64,000 nucleotides of DNA from Syntrophomonadaceae bacterium. GTDB lineage: Bacteria; Bacillota; Syntrophomonadia; Syntrophomonadales; Syntrophomonadaceae. A model generated the notes under the pieces. That model saw only the letters and a list, made by a program, of their open reading frames with translations. It had not been told where the DNA came from and did not search any database. A program made the translations under genes and the position numbers. Numbering within the stretch: the first letter of the stretch is position 1; each line of letters starts with the position of its first letter. The DNA is taken from contig JAAYCK010000108.1 of assembly GCA_012729835.1 (NCBI GenBank), positions 62,001 through 126,000 of the forward strand. Reading direction: 5' to 3'. Shown in pieces: positions 37,247 through 49,159 of the stretch.

Positions 37247-37870
37247 GTGAGGAGAAACAAGTGGTTCTATATATCTGCGCTCCTTCTGTCCTTGACTTTT
37301 GTCATGGGATTAGCCGCCCTCTGCATGGCTTCTGGTGGAGAACTTGCGCCGCCGGTTGGACAGCCGGCGGGTAAGACCCCCGCTTTTGGGAACTATTTTG
37401 TAATAGGTTGGACAGCGGTCAACTTCTTTGTACTGCTGGCATTGATGTATAAGTTTGCCTACGGGCCGATAAACAACATGCTGGAACAAAGAACCAATAC
37501 TATCGAAAGTTCTCTGAAACATGCCGAAGAGGTTAAAGTAGAAGTTGAACAGATGAGAAAAGAGACCCAGGCAAATCTGGCTGAGTCACGCAAGGAAGCG
37601 CAGGAGATCGTAGGCCGGGCCACCAAAGCAGCCGATGACGCCAAGAATGAGATCCTGGCTAGGGCCAAGGAAGATGCAGCCAATATGAAATCCAAGGCCG
37701 AAGCTGAAATCAAATCGGCCACCGATGCAGCCAAGGCTGAACTGAAGGATACTGCTGCTGCACTGGCTTTGATGGCAGCAGAAAAAGTATTGGGACGGAC
37801 CATCACTGATGCCGATCATCAGGCCATGGCAAAACAGTTTGTTAACGAGGCGGGCGATCTCTTATGTTAA
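37247..37870 (+). CDS. atpF: ATP synthase subunit b with N-terminal signal-like extension
   Basis: 207 residues, about 40 longer than usual. Residues 6-31 form a hydrophobic segment (ISALLLSLTFVMGLAALCM) followed by a Gly/Pro-rich linker, then the true membrane span (VIGWTAVNFFVLLALMYKF, about residues 53-71), then the long polar coiled coil (residues 80-200). The first segment could be a cleaved signal peptide. Start GTG 37247 follows GGAGGTAGC at good distance, which supports the longer form. It overlaps atpH by 7 bases. Confidence 0.9.
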   Translation: MRRNKWFYISALLLSLTFVMGLAALCMASGGELAPPVGQPAGKTPAFGNYFVIGWTAVNFFVLLALMYKFAYGPINNMLEQRTNTIESSLKHAEEVKVEVEQMRKETQANLAESRKEAQEIVGRATKAADDAKNEILARAKEDAANMKSKAEAEIKSATDAAKAELKDTAAALALMAAEKVLGRTITDADHQAMAKQFVNEAGDLLC

Positions 37871-38412
37871 ATATGAGCGTCGCTAGGCGCTATGCTGAAG
37901 CCTTTTTTAGCATTGCCCGGGACAACAATAAGATTGATGAATTCCAGCAGGAGCTGGAGAAAATCGTTGCCACTATCAAGGAAACGGAAAGCCTGGAAGA
38001 GTTTCTGGCCCACTTACTGATTCCGGCCAAGGCCAAGAAGGAAGTGTTAAGCCAGATATTTGCCGGTCAGATATCGCCGCTGACCCTCAATTTCATCATG
38101 ATGATCGTGGACAAGCGCCGCGAGAATTATATCGGAGTTATTGTAGATCAATACAAGGATATGGCGGACGAATCCAGGAACATCGTAATGGCTGAGATGG
38201 TAGCAGCCAGGGAAGTACCCGAAGACGAAGTCAAGTCTTTGGCCGACAAACTCTCCGCATCCTCGGGCAAGACTGTTAAATTGCAGGTCAAGGTTGACCC
38301 GTCGCTCCTGGGCGGCATCAAGCTGCGCTTGGGTGACCGAATAATCGACGGGACTGTGGCCAAGAAACTCGAGATGATGAAATCACAGCTCAAACAAGCG
38401 AAGATAGGATAG
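37864..38412 (+). CDS. atpH: ATP synthase subunit delta
   Basis: 182-residue stator subunit joining F1 to b. N-terminal MSVARRYAEAFFSIA and the C-terminal LLGGIKLRLGDRIIDGTV are family signatures. ATG 37864 or ATG 37873 (MSVARR, the common start) are both possible, overlapping or touching the atpF stop. Confidence 0.95.
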   Translation: MLNMSVARRYAEAFFSIARDNNKIDEFQQELEKIVATIKETESLEEFLAHLLIPAKAKKEVLSQIFAGQISPLTLNFIMMIVDKRRENYIGVIVDQYKDMADESRNIVMAEMVAAREVPEDEVKSLADKLSASSGKTVKLQVKVDPSLLGGIKLRLGDRIIDGTVAKKLEMMKSQLKQAKIG

Positions 38413-38426
38413 GGGTGAAGAAATAA

Positions 38427-39941
<1,515 letters not shown>

Positions 39942-39953
39942 GTGGTGAAGTAG

Positions 39954-40838
39954 ATGGCAGGAGCAGGTGCAAGAGAATACAAAAGAAGAATCCGCAGTGT
40001 AAAGAGCACCCAGCAGATAACCAAGGCCATGAAGATGGTTGCTGCCGCAAAATTGCGCCGTGCTCAGGAACACGCGCAGGCATCCAGGCCCTATACCGAA
40101 ACTCTGCAGGGTACCTTGGCGCGGTTGGCTGCTGTGTCTTTTGATGTCAGACACCCTCTGCTGGAAAAACGTGAAGATGTTCGCAAGGTGGGCTACATCG
40201 TAGTCACCGCAGATCGGGGATTGTGCGGCGGGTACAATACTAATATTATCCGCGAATGCAATATAGCAATTAGGGAAGATGAGCGCAAAGCCGATTATGG
40301 AATTATTGCGGTCGGCAGAAAAGGCCGCGACTTCTTCCGCAAGACCGGTAAGTTAGATGCCGAATTCGTCAATCTGGGCGATAATGTCAGCTATGCAGAT
40401 GCTCGTGAAATTGCCCAGTATGTTATGAATGCCTATGAGAACCAGGAACTGGACGAAGTCTATTTAGTCTATGCCAAGTTTATCAATGCTTTGCGTCAGA
40501 TCCCTACTGCTGTCAAGGTGCTCCCTCTGGAGACACCGGAGGCGGAGGAGGCTGAAACCAGTATTAATGAGCGGGTTATTGACTATATCTATGAGCCCAG
40601 TGCCGAAGAAATACTGCTCACTCTGCTGCCCAAGTATGTTGGCAGTCAGATCTACCATGCTATGCTGGAAGGTAAAGCCAGTGAGCATGGCGCGCGGATG
40701 ACCGCGATGGGTAATGCTACTGATAACGCCAAAGAGCTCATCGACAACCTGACCATGGTTATGAACAAGGTCAGACAGGCAGCCATCACCGATGAGATCC
40801 TCGATATCGTCGGCGGCGCCGAAGCCCTGAAGAAGTAG
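39954..40838 (+). CDS. atpG: ATP synthase subunit gamma
   Basis: 294-residue central stalk subunit. N-terminal coiled coil REYKRRIRSVKSTQQITKAM, then ADRGLCGGYNTN, and the C-terminal helix ASEHGARMTAMGNATDNA with QAAITDEILDIVGGAEAL. ATG after GGTGGTG. Confidence 0.97.
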   Translation: MAGAGAREYKRRIRSVKSTQQITKAMKMVAAAKLRRAQEHAQASRPYTETLQGTLARLAAVSFDVRHPLLEKREDVRKVGYIVVTADRGLCGGYNTNIIRECNIAIREDERKADYGIIAVGRKGRDFFRKTGKLDAEFVNLGDNVSYADAREIAQYVMNAYENQELDEVYLVYAKFINALRQIPTAVKVLPLETPEAEEAETSINERVIDYIYEPSAEEILLTLLPKYVGSQIYHAMLEGKASEHGARMTAMGNATDNAKELIDNLTMVMNKVRQAAITDEILDIVGGAEALKK

Positions 40839-40888
40839 CAGCCTATTCCTAGTGAAGAGCCGAAGCTCTAAATAAAGGAGGAAAGTAG

Positions 40889-42322
<1,434 letters not shown>

Positions 42323-42325
42323 CAT

Positions 42326-42736
42326 ATGGCAGACAACACCTTCATGGTAGAGATAGTAACACCGGAAGAGATCCTCTTCAGAGATGAGGTTTCGTTTCTG
42401 GTTGCTCCCGGTACCGAAGGTGAACTGGGTATCATGCGGAATCACGCACCGCTGGTTGGAGCATTGAAAATCGGCGTACTGCGCTATAAAGATCCCAATG
42501 GTAACCAGAAGAAGCTGGCTGTCAGCGGTGGTTTTATGGAAGTTGTGGATAACGTAGCCCGGGTTCTGGCTGAAACGGCAGAACATGGCGAGCATGTTGA
42601 TGTGCTCAGAGCCAAAGCCGCCAGAGAAAGAGCCGAAAAGAGGCTGCAAGCCCGCGATGAAACCGTAAATGCTCTGAGAGCTGAGATGGCTTTGAAAAGA
42701 GCTATTGCCAGACTGAAGGCAGCGGGAGTAGAATAA
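42326..42736 (+). CDS. atpC: ATP synthase subunit epsilon
   Basis: 136 residues: N-terminal beta sandwich (GTEGELGIMRNHAPLVG) and a C-terminal helical hairpin (residues 88-134) that can act as an inhibitory arm. It starts 3 bases after atpD and closes the operon. Confidence 0.97.
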   Translation: MADNTFMVEIVTPEEILFRDEVSFLVAPGTEGELGIMRNHAPLVGALKIGVLRYKDPNGNQKKLAVSGGFMEVVDNVARVLAETAEHGEHVDVLRAKAARERAEKRLQARDETVNALRAEMALKRAIARLKAAGVE

Positions 42737-42754
42737 CCAATAGAGAGCTAATCC

Positions 42755-42784
42755 AGCCGGAAGGAGTTTACACTCCTTCCGGCT
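42755..42784 (+). terminator. Hairpin terminator after the atp operon
   Basis: AGCCGGAAGGAGT pairs perfectly with ACTCCTTCCGGCT around a 4-base loop. The T run after it is short (TTTGG), so it may be leaky. Confidence 0.72.
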
Positions 42785-42851
42785 TTGGATATGGCATAGA
42801 TATAGGCTGAACGCAATATAAAGATATGAGGCCAACTCTTGGGGGAGTTGC

Positions 42852-43046
42852 ATGAAAAACGAATTACTTAAGTACTTGATCATTGTCACGCTGTGCTACT
42901 ATTTGCTCAAAGGCTTGATCTACCTGTTATTATGGCAGACCACGAAAAAAGTCCAAGAAAATGCACTGGCTGCCAAACAAAGAGAAAGAGATAGAAAGAA
43001 AATAGAGAACGAAATCTGGGAACCATCTTCGGATGATCACAAGTGA
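42852..43046 (+). CDS. Small membrane protein with charged helix (1), unknown
   Basis: 64 residues: one membrane span (about residues 6-28, LIIVTLCYYLLKGLIYLLLW) then a highly charged, probably helical tail (AAKQRERDRKKIENE). ATG follows GGGGGAGTTGC. It lies just after the atp operon, with a similar small gene next. In Bacillus this position holds ywmA, but similarity to it was not clear by eye. Confidence 0.65.
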   Translation: MKNELLKYLIIVTLCYYLLKGLIYLLLWQTTKKVQENALAAKQRERDRKKIENEIWEPSSDDHK

Positions 43047-43074
43047 TTTCCCGTGAATAATGGGAGGTAATGGT

Positions 43075-43323
43075 GTGCATACTGCTTTTCTGATCCTTAT
43101 AATTGTGGTTCTATCGGCCAGCTTGCTTTTTGGACTGGTTATATGGTACCAGACTATCAAATTCCAGAAGAAGGCTGCAGCAGCCAAAGTACGGCAAGAA
43201 GAGTACATGCAGCTGCTTCGCCTGCAAAAAGAAGAAGAAAAAGCTGCCGCGGAGGCACTGGCACAAAAGGATGCCGCACCGGAAGGCACCGAATCCCAAG
43301 AAGAGGATGCCCAGACGGAATAG
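43075..43323 (+). CDS. Small membrane protein with charged helix (2), unknown
   Basis: 82 residues: one span (about residues 5-26) then a long Lys/Glu/Ala-rich coiled-coil region (RLQKEEEKAAAEALAQK) and an acidic tail. GTG 43075 follows GGGAGGT; the earlier ATG at 43060 would place this site inside the frame. Same layout as the preceding gene, suggesting related roles. Function unknown. Confidence 0.62.
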   Translation: MHTAFLILIIVVLSASLLFGLVIWYQTIKFQKKAAAAKVRQEEYMQLLRLQKEEEKAAAEALAQKDAAPEGTESQEEDAQTE

Positions 43324-43406
43324 ATAATAGCCAGTAATAATAAAATGAAACAGCTTGCTGGACGACTGCAGGTTGTTATAATGCAATTTCTAAATTTAAA
43401 GCACTA

Positions 43407-43438
43407 GATAAGCACCGAATGGTGCTTATCGTTTTTTT
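43407..43438 (+). terminator. Rho-independent terminator after the small membrane protein genes
   Basis: GATAAGCACC-GAAT-GGTGCTTATC, a perfect 10-bp stem, followed by GTTTTTTT. Confidence 0.92.
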
Positions 43439-43564
43439 CTGGGAAGGTATCGCTATAATCGACACTTTCCCGGTTTCTATTTTTGAATCCAGTATACTCA
43501 ACTGCGAATAAAGCGCAAGTCAAATGTCAAGAATCTAGTTAGCAGCTGAGGGGGAGAAATAATC

Positions 43565-44302
43565 ATGCAGAAGCCACTTGCGTATTTATTAATTTTTATT
43601 TTTTTAACTCTAGCTGGCAGCATTGGTGCAGATTATACAATGGCGCGTCATGTTGCCGAAAGGTCGCCTTATTACCTATGTTTTGCATCAATCGGTGCAA
43701 TTTCACTCGAATCACGTTTAGATTGCTGGGCCAAACTAAAAGCAAATCTGAATGATGATGAAATGAATATAAAGCTAACAGAAATTCTCAAACCTTTGAA
43801 TCTATCACCTGCTGATGGCCGGACAAATCTGAAGCATCAGGGCTCAATCCATAAACTGCATTATACATGTCATAAAAGAGGGTTGGACTACCAGGTAGTC
43901 ATTAATTGCGATGCCAAGATTAATGGAACAGATATTATCGTAACCGTAAAAACTCATGATCCACGGGCGAATCTGCAGCAAATAGCAGCTCGCCTGAAGT
44001 CTGCGGGACGAATGGATTGGAAAGCCTATTTCTTTTACAGCGGAAAAATGCCGGAACAACTTGATCAAGCAGCTCAAAATAATCTAATGAAGGTGGTGTT
44101 AAAACTCTTCAAAGCTCAGCAGATAAATCATTATCAGGATGAGCACATGACCATAGTAACCGCTTACAGCCGGGTGCTGGACTGTGATAGCATCACCCTG
44201 AACGGTCGGGACTGTAACCTGCAGGCTTCGGTTCGTAACGATACAGTGACAGATATGACATATATATATCTGGGCAGCCCATTGCTACTGGGTGATTATT
44301 AA
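43565..44302 (+). CDS. ywmB: YwmB-family exported protein (DUF1779)
   Basis: 245 residues. The N-terminus is a signal/anchor (AYLLIFIFLTLAGSIGA). The rest has the size and alternating pattern of the YwmB family (TATA-box-binding-like fold), and the gene lies directly before murA as in Bacillus, which is the main reason for the call. Direct similarity by eye is weak. Role unknown; linked to sporulation or envelope by context. Confidence 0.62.
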   Translation: MQKPLAYLLIFIFLTLAGSIGADYTMARHVAERSPYYLCFASIGAISLESRLDCWAKLKANLNDDEMNIKLTEILKPLNLSPADGRTNLKHQGSIHKLHYTCHKRGLDYQVVINCDAKINGTDIIVTVKTHDPRANLQQIAARLKSAGRMDWKAYFFYSGKMPEQLDQAAQNNLMKVVLKLFKAQQINHYQDEHMTIVTAYSRVLDCDSITLNGRDCNLQASVRNDTVTDMTYIYLGSPLLLGDY

Positions 44303-44333
44303 AGAGCCCGAATGAGGGAGGTGAAAAGCCGAT

Positions 44334-45587
44334 TTGGAATTATCAATTAAGGGTATGACGCCACTGCGGGGAGAAATAGAGATCAGCTCTTCCAAAAATG
44401 CCATTCTACCTATTTTAGTCGCTGCTCTGTTGGCCGATGAAAGCGTTACTATAAATAAGGTCCCCGATATAAGTGATGTCACCATAATAAACCAACTAAT
44501 TAATTCATTAGGAGTCGCAGCACGTATGGAAGACGAGAGGGTAGTTATAGAGGGGCAGCCTAATGGTCATCAGCCGCCATATGAGCTCGTGCGGCAAATG
44601 CGAGCCTCTTTTTTGGTTATGGGTCCACTGCTGGCCCGACAAGGAAAAGTAAGGATAACACTGCCCGGTGGATGTGCAATCGGGACCAGACCAGTAGACC
44701 TGCATCTTAAAGGGCTGAGGGCGATGGGAGCGAGGATCGATATAACATCCGGGGATGTCATCGCCAGTGCTAAAAAACTGATCGGTAATCACATATATTT
44801 GGACTTTCCCAGCGTCGGAGCTACCGAAAACATAATGATGGCAGCCTGCCTGGCTGATGGCACCACCTATATTGAGAATGCTGCTCTGGAACCGGAGGTG
44901 GTTGATCTAGCTAATTTTATAAACCACCTGGGGGGCAATATTAGCGGAGCTGGCAGCAATGTTATCAGGATTCGGGGGGTGCGACGATTGTGGGGAGGCG
45001 AGTATACGCCGATCCCTGACCGCATCGAAGCGGGTACGTATATGGTAGCAGCTTCGGCCAGTGCTGGACGGGTCCTCATCAAGAACGTAGTACCAGAACA
45101 TATCAAGGCAGTAACCGCCAAGCTGAAGGAAAGTGGCGCCGAGGCAGAGGAAAGGGGCAATCAGATCGAAGTTAGCCGCAAGGATGAAATAAGGCCGCTA
45201 TATATCAAGACCTTACCTTATCCCGGCTTTCCGACTGATATGCAGGCGCAGTATATGGCATATCTCAGCTGCGCTGATGGCAGTAGTGTGATTACAGAAT
45301 CCGTATTCGAAAATCGTTTTATGCATATTCAGGAACTGATGCGTATGGGTGCCCGCATTAGAACCGAAGGGCGTACTGCGGTGATCAAGGGGGAAAAGGA
45401 ACTAACTGGCGCCAGGGTGAAGGCCACCGATCTAAGGGCGGGAGCCGCGTTACTGATTGCAGGACTTAATGCCCGGGGAACTACAGTCATAAGTGATAGT
45501 GAACACATCGATCGCGGTTACGAAAAGATCGTGGAAAAGCTCAACGCTTTAGGAGCTCAGATCACCAGACAACCAGAATCTCACTAA
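44334..45587 (+). CDS. murA: UDP-N-acetylglucosamine 1-carboxyvinyltransferase
   Basis: First committed enzyme of peptidoglycan synthesis (enolpyruvyl transfer from PEP). The active-site cysteine is C114 in [15 protein letters not shown], the residue targeted by fosfomycin; K21-N22 (SSSKNA) is the substrate-binding pair. Length 417 is normal. The TTG start follows GGGAGGTGAAAAG. Placed between ywmB and spoIID exactly as Bacillus murAA. Confidence 0.97.
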   Translation: MELSIKGMTPLRGEIEISSSKNAILPILVAALLADESVTINKVPDISDVTIINQLINSLGVAARMEDERVVIEGQPNGHQPPYELVRQMRASFLVMGPLLARQGKVRITLPGGCAIGTRPVDLHLKGLRAMGARIDITSGDVIASAKKLIGNHIYLDFPSVGATENIMMAACLADGTTYIENAALEPEVVDLANFINHLGGNISGAGSNVIRIRGVRRLWGGEYTPIPDRIEAGTYMVAASASAGRVLIKNVVPEHIKAVTAKLKESGAEAEERGNQIEVSRKDEIRPLYIKTLPYPGFPTDMQAQYMAYLSCADGSSVITESVFENRFMHIQELMRMGARIRTEGRTAVIKGEKELTGARVKATDLRAGAALLIAGLNARGTTVISDSEHIDRGYEKIVEKLNALGAQITRQPESH

Positions 45588-45596
45588 TAGAACGTG

Positions 45597-45624
45597 AGCC
45601 GGAGGTATTATCCTCCGGTTTTTT
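45597..45624 (+). terminator. Rho-independent terminator after murA
   Basis: CCGGAGG-tattat-CCTCCGG followed by six T. It ends 15 bases before the spoIID start. Confidence 0.9.
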
Positions 45625-45632
45625 CATATCTA
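45605..45632 (+). promoter_or_regulatory. Possible sigma-E-type promoter of spoIID overlapping the murA terminator
   Basis: GTATTAT at 45605-45611 and CATATCTA at 45625-45632 are 13 bases apart and resemble sigma-E -35 and -10 boxes. spoIID is a sigma-E gene in Bacillus. The transcription start would fall almost at the ATG, so the transcript would be nearly leaderless. Weak evidence. Confidence 0.3.
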
Positions 45633-45639
45633 TGTAAGT

Positions 45640-46560
45640 ATGAAGATTAGAAGAGTGCGACCATTCATCATATTAACAGCAGGTGTGTTAATCGCTTTAG
45701 CGGTAATTACATGGTGCTTCTGGGAGAGACCAGAAGCACCGAGCTACTCACCGCCTAAGATCAAGCTCTATATTAGCAAAAGTGATAACCTACTTTCTTT
45801 ATCCCTGGAAGATTACATATGTGGTACTGTTGCAGCAGAAATGCCAGCTTCTTTCGAATATGAAGCCTTGAAGGCTCAAGCAATCTGCGCCCGGACTTAT
45901 GCACTTAATCGATTAACCAGTGGCATAAAGTATGAAAACAATGCCGATCTTTCCGATGATATCACTTGCTGTCAAGCCTACATCAGCGACCAAGAATTTG
46001 GTGAACGCCATCCCCAAGGGACTGAAGAATACCTGAAAAAAATACGGCAGGCGGTAGCTGAGACCAAGGGACAGGTGATGATCTACCAAGGTGAGCCACT
46101 TGATGCGCTATATTCTTCAACCTGTGGCGGCAGAACGGAGAACGGCGGCGCGAAACAGCCTTATCTCAAGAGTGTGCTTTGTACATTTTGCAAAGCTTCC
46201 CCTCGCAATATTACCCGGCAGACTTTTAGCAGCCAGCAAATTAGCGCTCAACTGGGCCTGCCCCAACAGGATATGCGGGTGCAAGTGACAGAAGCCAAGC
46301 CCTCTGGGCGCATAAAGCAAATTAGCATAAATGGCAAGACCATGACCGGCGAAGAACTCAGGAGTGCCTTGGACTTGCCCTCTACCTGGTGCTCATTTCA
46401 GACTAATGGCAACAGTCTGATCATTACCAGTCGGGGCTATGGTCATGGCATAGGGTTATGCCAGTTTGGAGCCAACGGCATGGCCAGGCAAGGCTATACC
46501 TATCTGCAGATCCTCCATCATTACTACCAGAACTTTGATCTTTGCCATTTACCATACTGA
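45640..46560 (+). CDS. spoIID: Stage II sporulation protein D (spore engulfment lytic transglycosylase)
   Basis: 306 residues: membrane anchor (residues 7-27), then the SpoIID domain with LEDYICGTVAAEMPASFEYE, where the Glu of AAEMP is the catalytic acid, KAQAICARTYAL, and YSSTCGGRTENGGAKQPYL with Cys residues seen in zinc-binding relatives. It cuts glycan strands during engulfment. No ribosome site is visible ahead of ATG 45640. Expected partner spoIIQ is not at this locus. Confidence 0.94.
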   Translation: MKIRRVRPFIILTAGVLIALAVITWCFWERPEAPSYSPPKIKLYISKSDNLLSLSLEDYICGTVAAEMPASFEYEALKAQAICARTYALNRLTSGIKYENNADLSDDITCCQAYISDQEFGERHPQGTEEYLKKIRQAVAETKGQVMIYQGEPLDALYSSTCGGRTENGGAKQPYLKSVLCTFCKASPRNITRQTFSSQQISAQLGLPQQDMRVQVTEAKPSGRIKQISINGKTMTGEELRSALDLPSTWCSFQTNGNSLIITSRGYGHGIGLCQFGANGMARQGYTYLQILHHYYQNFDLCHLPY

Positions 46561-46654
46561 TTTCCGCGTGACAAATGAGTTCTTGCCCTCCCCTTCACTG
46601 AATATATTGTTAAAAAGCCAGTGAGTTAAAGGGCTTAGGCTGGGGAGGTTAGGC

Positions 46655-46921
46655 ATGCAAAACTATATCAGGAAACGGGCGGTGAGGATTGCCCAGCATA
46701 TAATCAACACCTCTGACACGGTAAGGCAAACGGCGCATGTTTTTGGTATCAGCAAGAGTACGGTCCATAAGGATGTTTCAGAGCGTCTGCCCAGAATCAA
46801 TCAGGCCATGGCTGAACAAGTGAAGAACATACTAGAAAAAAACAAAGCAGAAAGACATCTGCGCGGAGGCGAAGCTACTCGGCTAAAATATGCCGGCAGT
46901 TCTGTAGAGTCGGGAATATAA
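46655..46921 (+). CDS. spoIIID: Sporulation transcriptional regulator SpoIIID
   Basis: 88-residue mother-cell DNA-binding regulator. The helix-turn-helix is TVRQTAHVFGISKSTVHKDV (residues 23-42), followed by a basic C-terminal tail. ATG after GGGGAGG. Sits between spoIID and mbl as in Bacillus. Confidence 0.95.
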   Translation: MQNYIRKRAVRIAQHIINTSDTVRQTAHVFGISKSTVHKDVSERLPRINQAMAEQVKNILEKNKAERHLRGGEATRLKYAGSSVESGI

Positions 46922-47085
46922 ACTGCCAGTTCCCCAATATAAAATACAATTATGGGCCCTGTTCTTGTAGGGTTGGTGGACAGGTTTGTTTTATCTTGGG
47001 GGTAAAAATTTCATAGCCATAACTAGTGATAACAGGTAGAATATAGTCTATAAATGCAAAATCTTCAGGGAGGCCTGTTATTAAA

Positions 47086-48111
47086 ATGTGGTTTGAAGAG
47101 GATATCGGCATCGACTTAGGTACTGCAAGTGTACTGGTTTTCAAAAAGGGTAAAGGAATAGTACTTCACGAACCATCTGTAGTGGCGATCGATAAGAGTA
47201 CCAACAGGGTCATCGCCGTCGGCGAAGAGGCCCGGCAGATGCTGGGACGAACCCCAGGTCATATCGCAGCGATAAGGCCGCTCAAGGAAGGGGTTATTGC
47301 TGACTACGACACCACCGAGAAGATGCTCACCTACTTTGTCCGCAAGATAATGGGCCGTAAGTTATTTTTCAAACCCCGGGTAATCGTGTGTATCCCAACT
47401 GGAGCCACCGATGTAGAGGAAAGAGCGGTGAGACAGGCTACACTGTCATCAGGTGCCCGCCAAGCTTTTATTATTGAAGAACCCATTGCCGCAGCCCTGG
47501 GGGCTGGAATAAATATTTCAGGCGCCACTGGTAATATGGTAGTAGATATCGGCGGCGGCACATCAGATATTGCGGTTCTCTCCCTGGGGGGAGCGGTCTG
47601 CAATGCTTCACTTCGTATCGGCGGTGATAAATTTGACGAAGCCATTATCCGCTTCGTACGGCGCGAGTATAATCTCATGATCGGGGAACGCTCGGCCGAA
47701 GAGATCAAGATCCACATAGGTACCGCCTGGGTAACTGACGCTAACCGCAACAACTCCATGGAAGTTAAGGGCCGAGATTTACTCACCGGTCTGCCCAAGA
47801 CTATCACCATGACTTCGGTTGAAGCATGGGAAGCCTTGCAGGAACCGGTTTTAGGTGTAATAGAAGGAGTAAAAAAGGTATTGGAGGTAACGCCTCCGGA
47901 GCTAGCGGCGGATATCGTGAACAATGGAATCGTCATGACCGGCGGCGGATCGTTGTTAAACGGACTGGACACCATCCTCTCCCAGGAGACCAACCTGCCG
48001 GTACATATTGCCGACGACGCCATCTGCTGTGTGGCTCGCGGAACCGGCAAAGCACTGACTCAAATGAATATCCTCAGTCGTACCCAGCGCGGCCCGAGAA
48101 GAGTGCTGTAA
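47086..48111 (+). CDS. mbl: MreB-like rod-shape protein Mbl
   Basis: 341-residue bacterial actin directing lateral wall synthesis. Phosphate loops IGIDLGTASVLVF near residue 5 and MVVDIGGGTSDIAVLSLGG near residue 150, with VMTGGGSLLNGLD near residue 285. ATG after GGGAGGCC. Called Mbl rather than MreB because of its place after spoIIID. Confidence 0.93.
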   Translation: MWFEEDIGIDLGTASVLVFKKGKGIVLHEPSVVAIDKSTNRVIAVGEEARQMLGRTPGHIAAIRPLKEGVIADYDTTEKMLTYFVRKIMGRKLFFKPRVIVCIPTGATDVEERAVRQATLSSGARQAFIIEEPIAAALGAGINISGATGNMVVDIGGGTSDIAVLSLGGAVCNASLRIGGDKFDEAIIRFVRREYNLMIGERSAEEIKIHIGTAWVTDANRNNSMEVKGRDLLTGLPKTITMTSVEAWEALQEPVLGVIEGVKKVLEVTPPELAADIVNNGIVMTGGGSLLNGLDTILSQETNLPVHIADDAICCVARGTGKALTQMNILSRTQRGPRRVL

Positions 48112-48117
48112 CTAATT

Positions 48118-48238
48118 ACTAATTTTAAATTATGAATTTTAAATTAAGGAAGAAATGCAAAGCATTTCTCTTTTTTTATAAGGAAAGCGGAGCTTTCCAT
48201 CCATAATTAATAATTAAGAATTAAGAATTCAAAATTCG
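48118..48238. repeat. AT-rich palindromic element, copy 5
   Basis: Arms AATTTTAAATTATGAATTTT and TTAAGAATTAAGAATTCAAA; core GAAATGC-AAA-GCATTTC at 48152-48168 and a second hairpin GGAAAGC-GGA-GCTTTCC at 48182-48198, also seen in copy 6. Confidence 0.75.
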
Positions 48239-48305
48239 TTAAGGTTTTTATCCATTCTCTCGATATGTATATATAGTAGGCTTGATACCTGGGGAGGATA
48301 AGGAT

Positions 48306-49112
48306 TTGAATAGAGGTTTATATACTGCCGCGGCAGGGATGATGATGCAGATGGCCCGTCAGGACGCTTTAGCTAATAACCTGGCTAATGTAAATACCGG
48401 CGGGTATAAAAAACAGACTGCCATATCCAAGGAGTTTCCGCAGATGCTGATCAGTAGGCTGGGCGAAGCCAAGTACAATCTTCAAGGAGAGCTTGAGCCA
48501 GTTAAGCCCAAGTATATCGGTAATGTTGGGACCGGAGTCTGTATAGATGCCATTTTTACCGATTATCAGGAAGGGCGTTTGCGCAGCACTGAACAACCCA
48601 CCGATTTGGCTCTGGTTGATAATGGTATTACTATTGCCGATGGAACATACAATCCGGGCTTTTTTGTGGTCAATACCCCGGCCGGAAATCGCTATACCCG
48701 CAATGGCGAGTTCAAACTGAGCAACGAAGGCTATTTGAGTACCAACCAGGGTTATCGGGTGCTGGATACCGCTAATCAGCCCATCCAGATCGAGGGTGAA
48801 TTCATCGTGGATAAACAGGGGCGCATCTTGGTTAACAATGAGGAGATCGCGCAGCTGCAGGTAGTCAGTTTCCCCAATCCCAATCTGATGGAGCGGGTAG
48901 GCGACAATCTGTATAATTCCACCGAAGAGGCCACTGTGGCGGAAAACCCCAATATACTTCAGGGATATATCGAAGAATCCAATGTTAATGCCGTGCAGGA
49001 GATGGTAACCCTGATCAGCTGCACCCGCGCCTACGAATCGCTGCAAAAGATGGTGCAGGCCGAAGATGAATTGAATGACATAGCCATCAACCAGGTAGCC
49101 GCAACAATGTAA
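48306..49112 (+). CDS. flgG: Flagellar basal-body rod protein of the FlgG/FlgF family
   Basis: 268 residues with the rod-protein N-terminus MNRGLYTAAAGMMMQMARQD and LANNLANVNTGGYKKQ, and the C-terminal NVNAVQEMVTLISCTRAYE that packs into the coaxial rod. TTG 48306 follows GGGGAGGATAAGGA; an earlier TTG would put this site in the frame. Bacillus has two such genes (flhO, flhP) after mbl; only one is present here. Confidence 0.92.
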   Translation: MNRGLYTAAAGMMMQMARQDALANNLANVNTGGYKKQTAISKEFPQMLISRLGEAKYNLQGELEPVKPKYIGNVGTGVCIDAIFTDYQEGRLRSTEQPTDLALVDNGITIADGTYNPGFFVVNTPAGNRYTRNGEFKLSNEGYLSTNQGYRVLDTANQPIQIEGEFIVDKQGRILVNNEEIAQLQVVSFPNPNLMERVGDNLYNSTEEATVAENPNILQGYIEESNVNAVQEMVTLISCTRAYESLQKMVQAEDELNDIAINQVAATM

Positions 49113-49122
49113 TAACACTCAG

Positions 49123-49148
49123 ACCCGCCGTACAAGGCGGGTTTTTTT
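49123..49148 (+). terminator. Rho-independent terminator after flgG
   Basis: ACCCGCC-gtacaa-GGCGGGT followed by a run of T. Confidence 0.92.
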
Positions 49149-49159
49149 ATGGGGATTTT

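Noticed and set aside
46957-46995. Terminator after spoIIID
   Set aside because: CCTGTTC...GACAGG followed by TTTGTTTT is weak, with a long loop and mismatches, so it was not listed.
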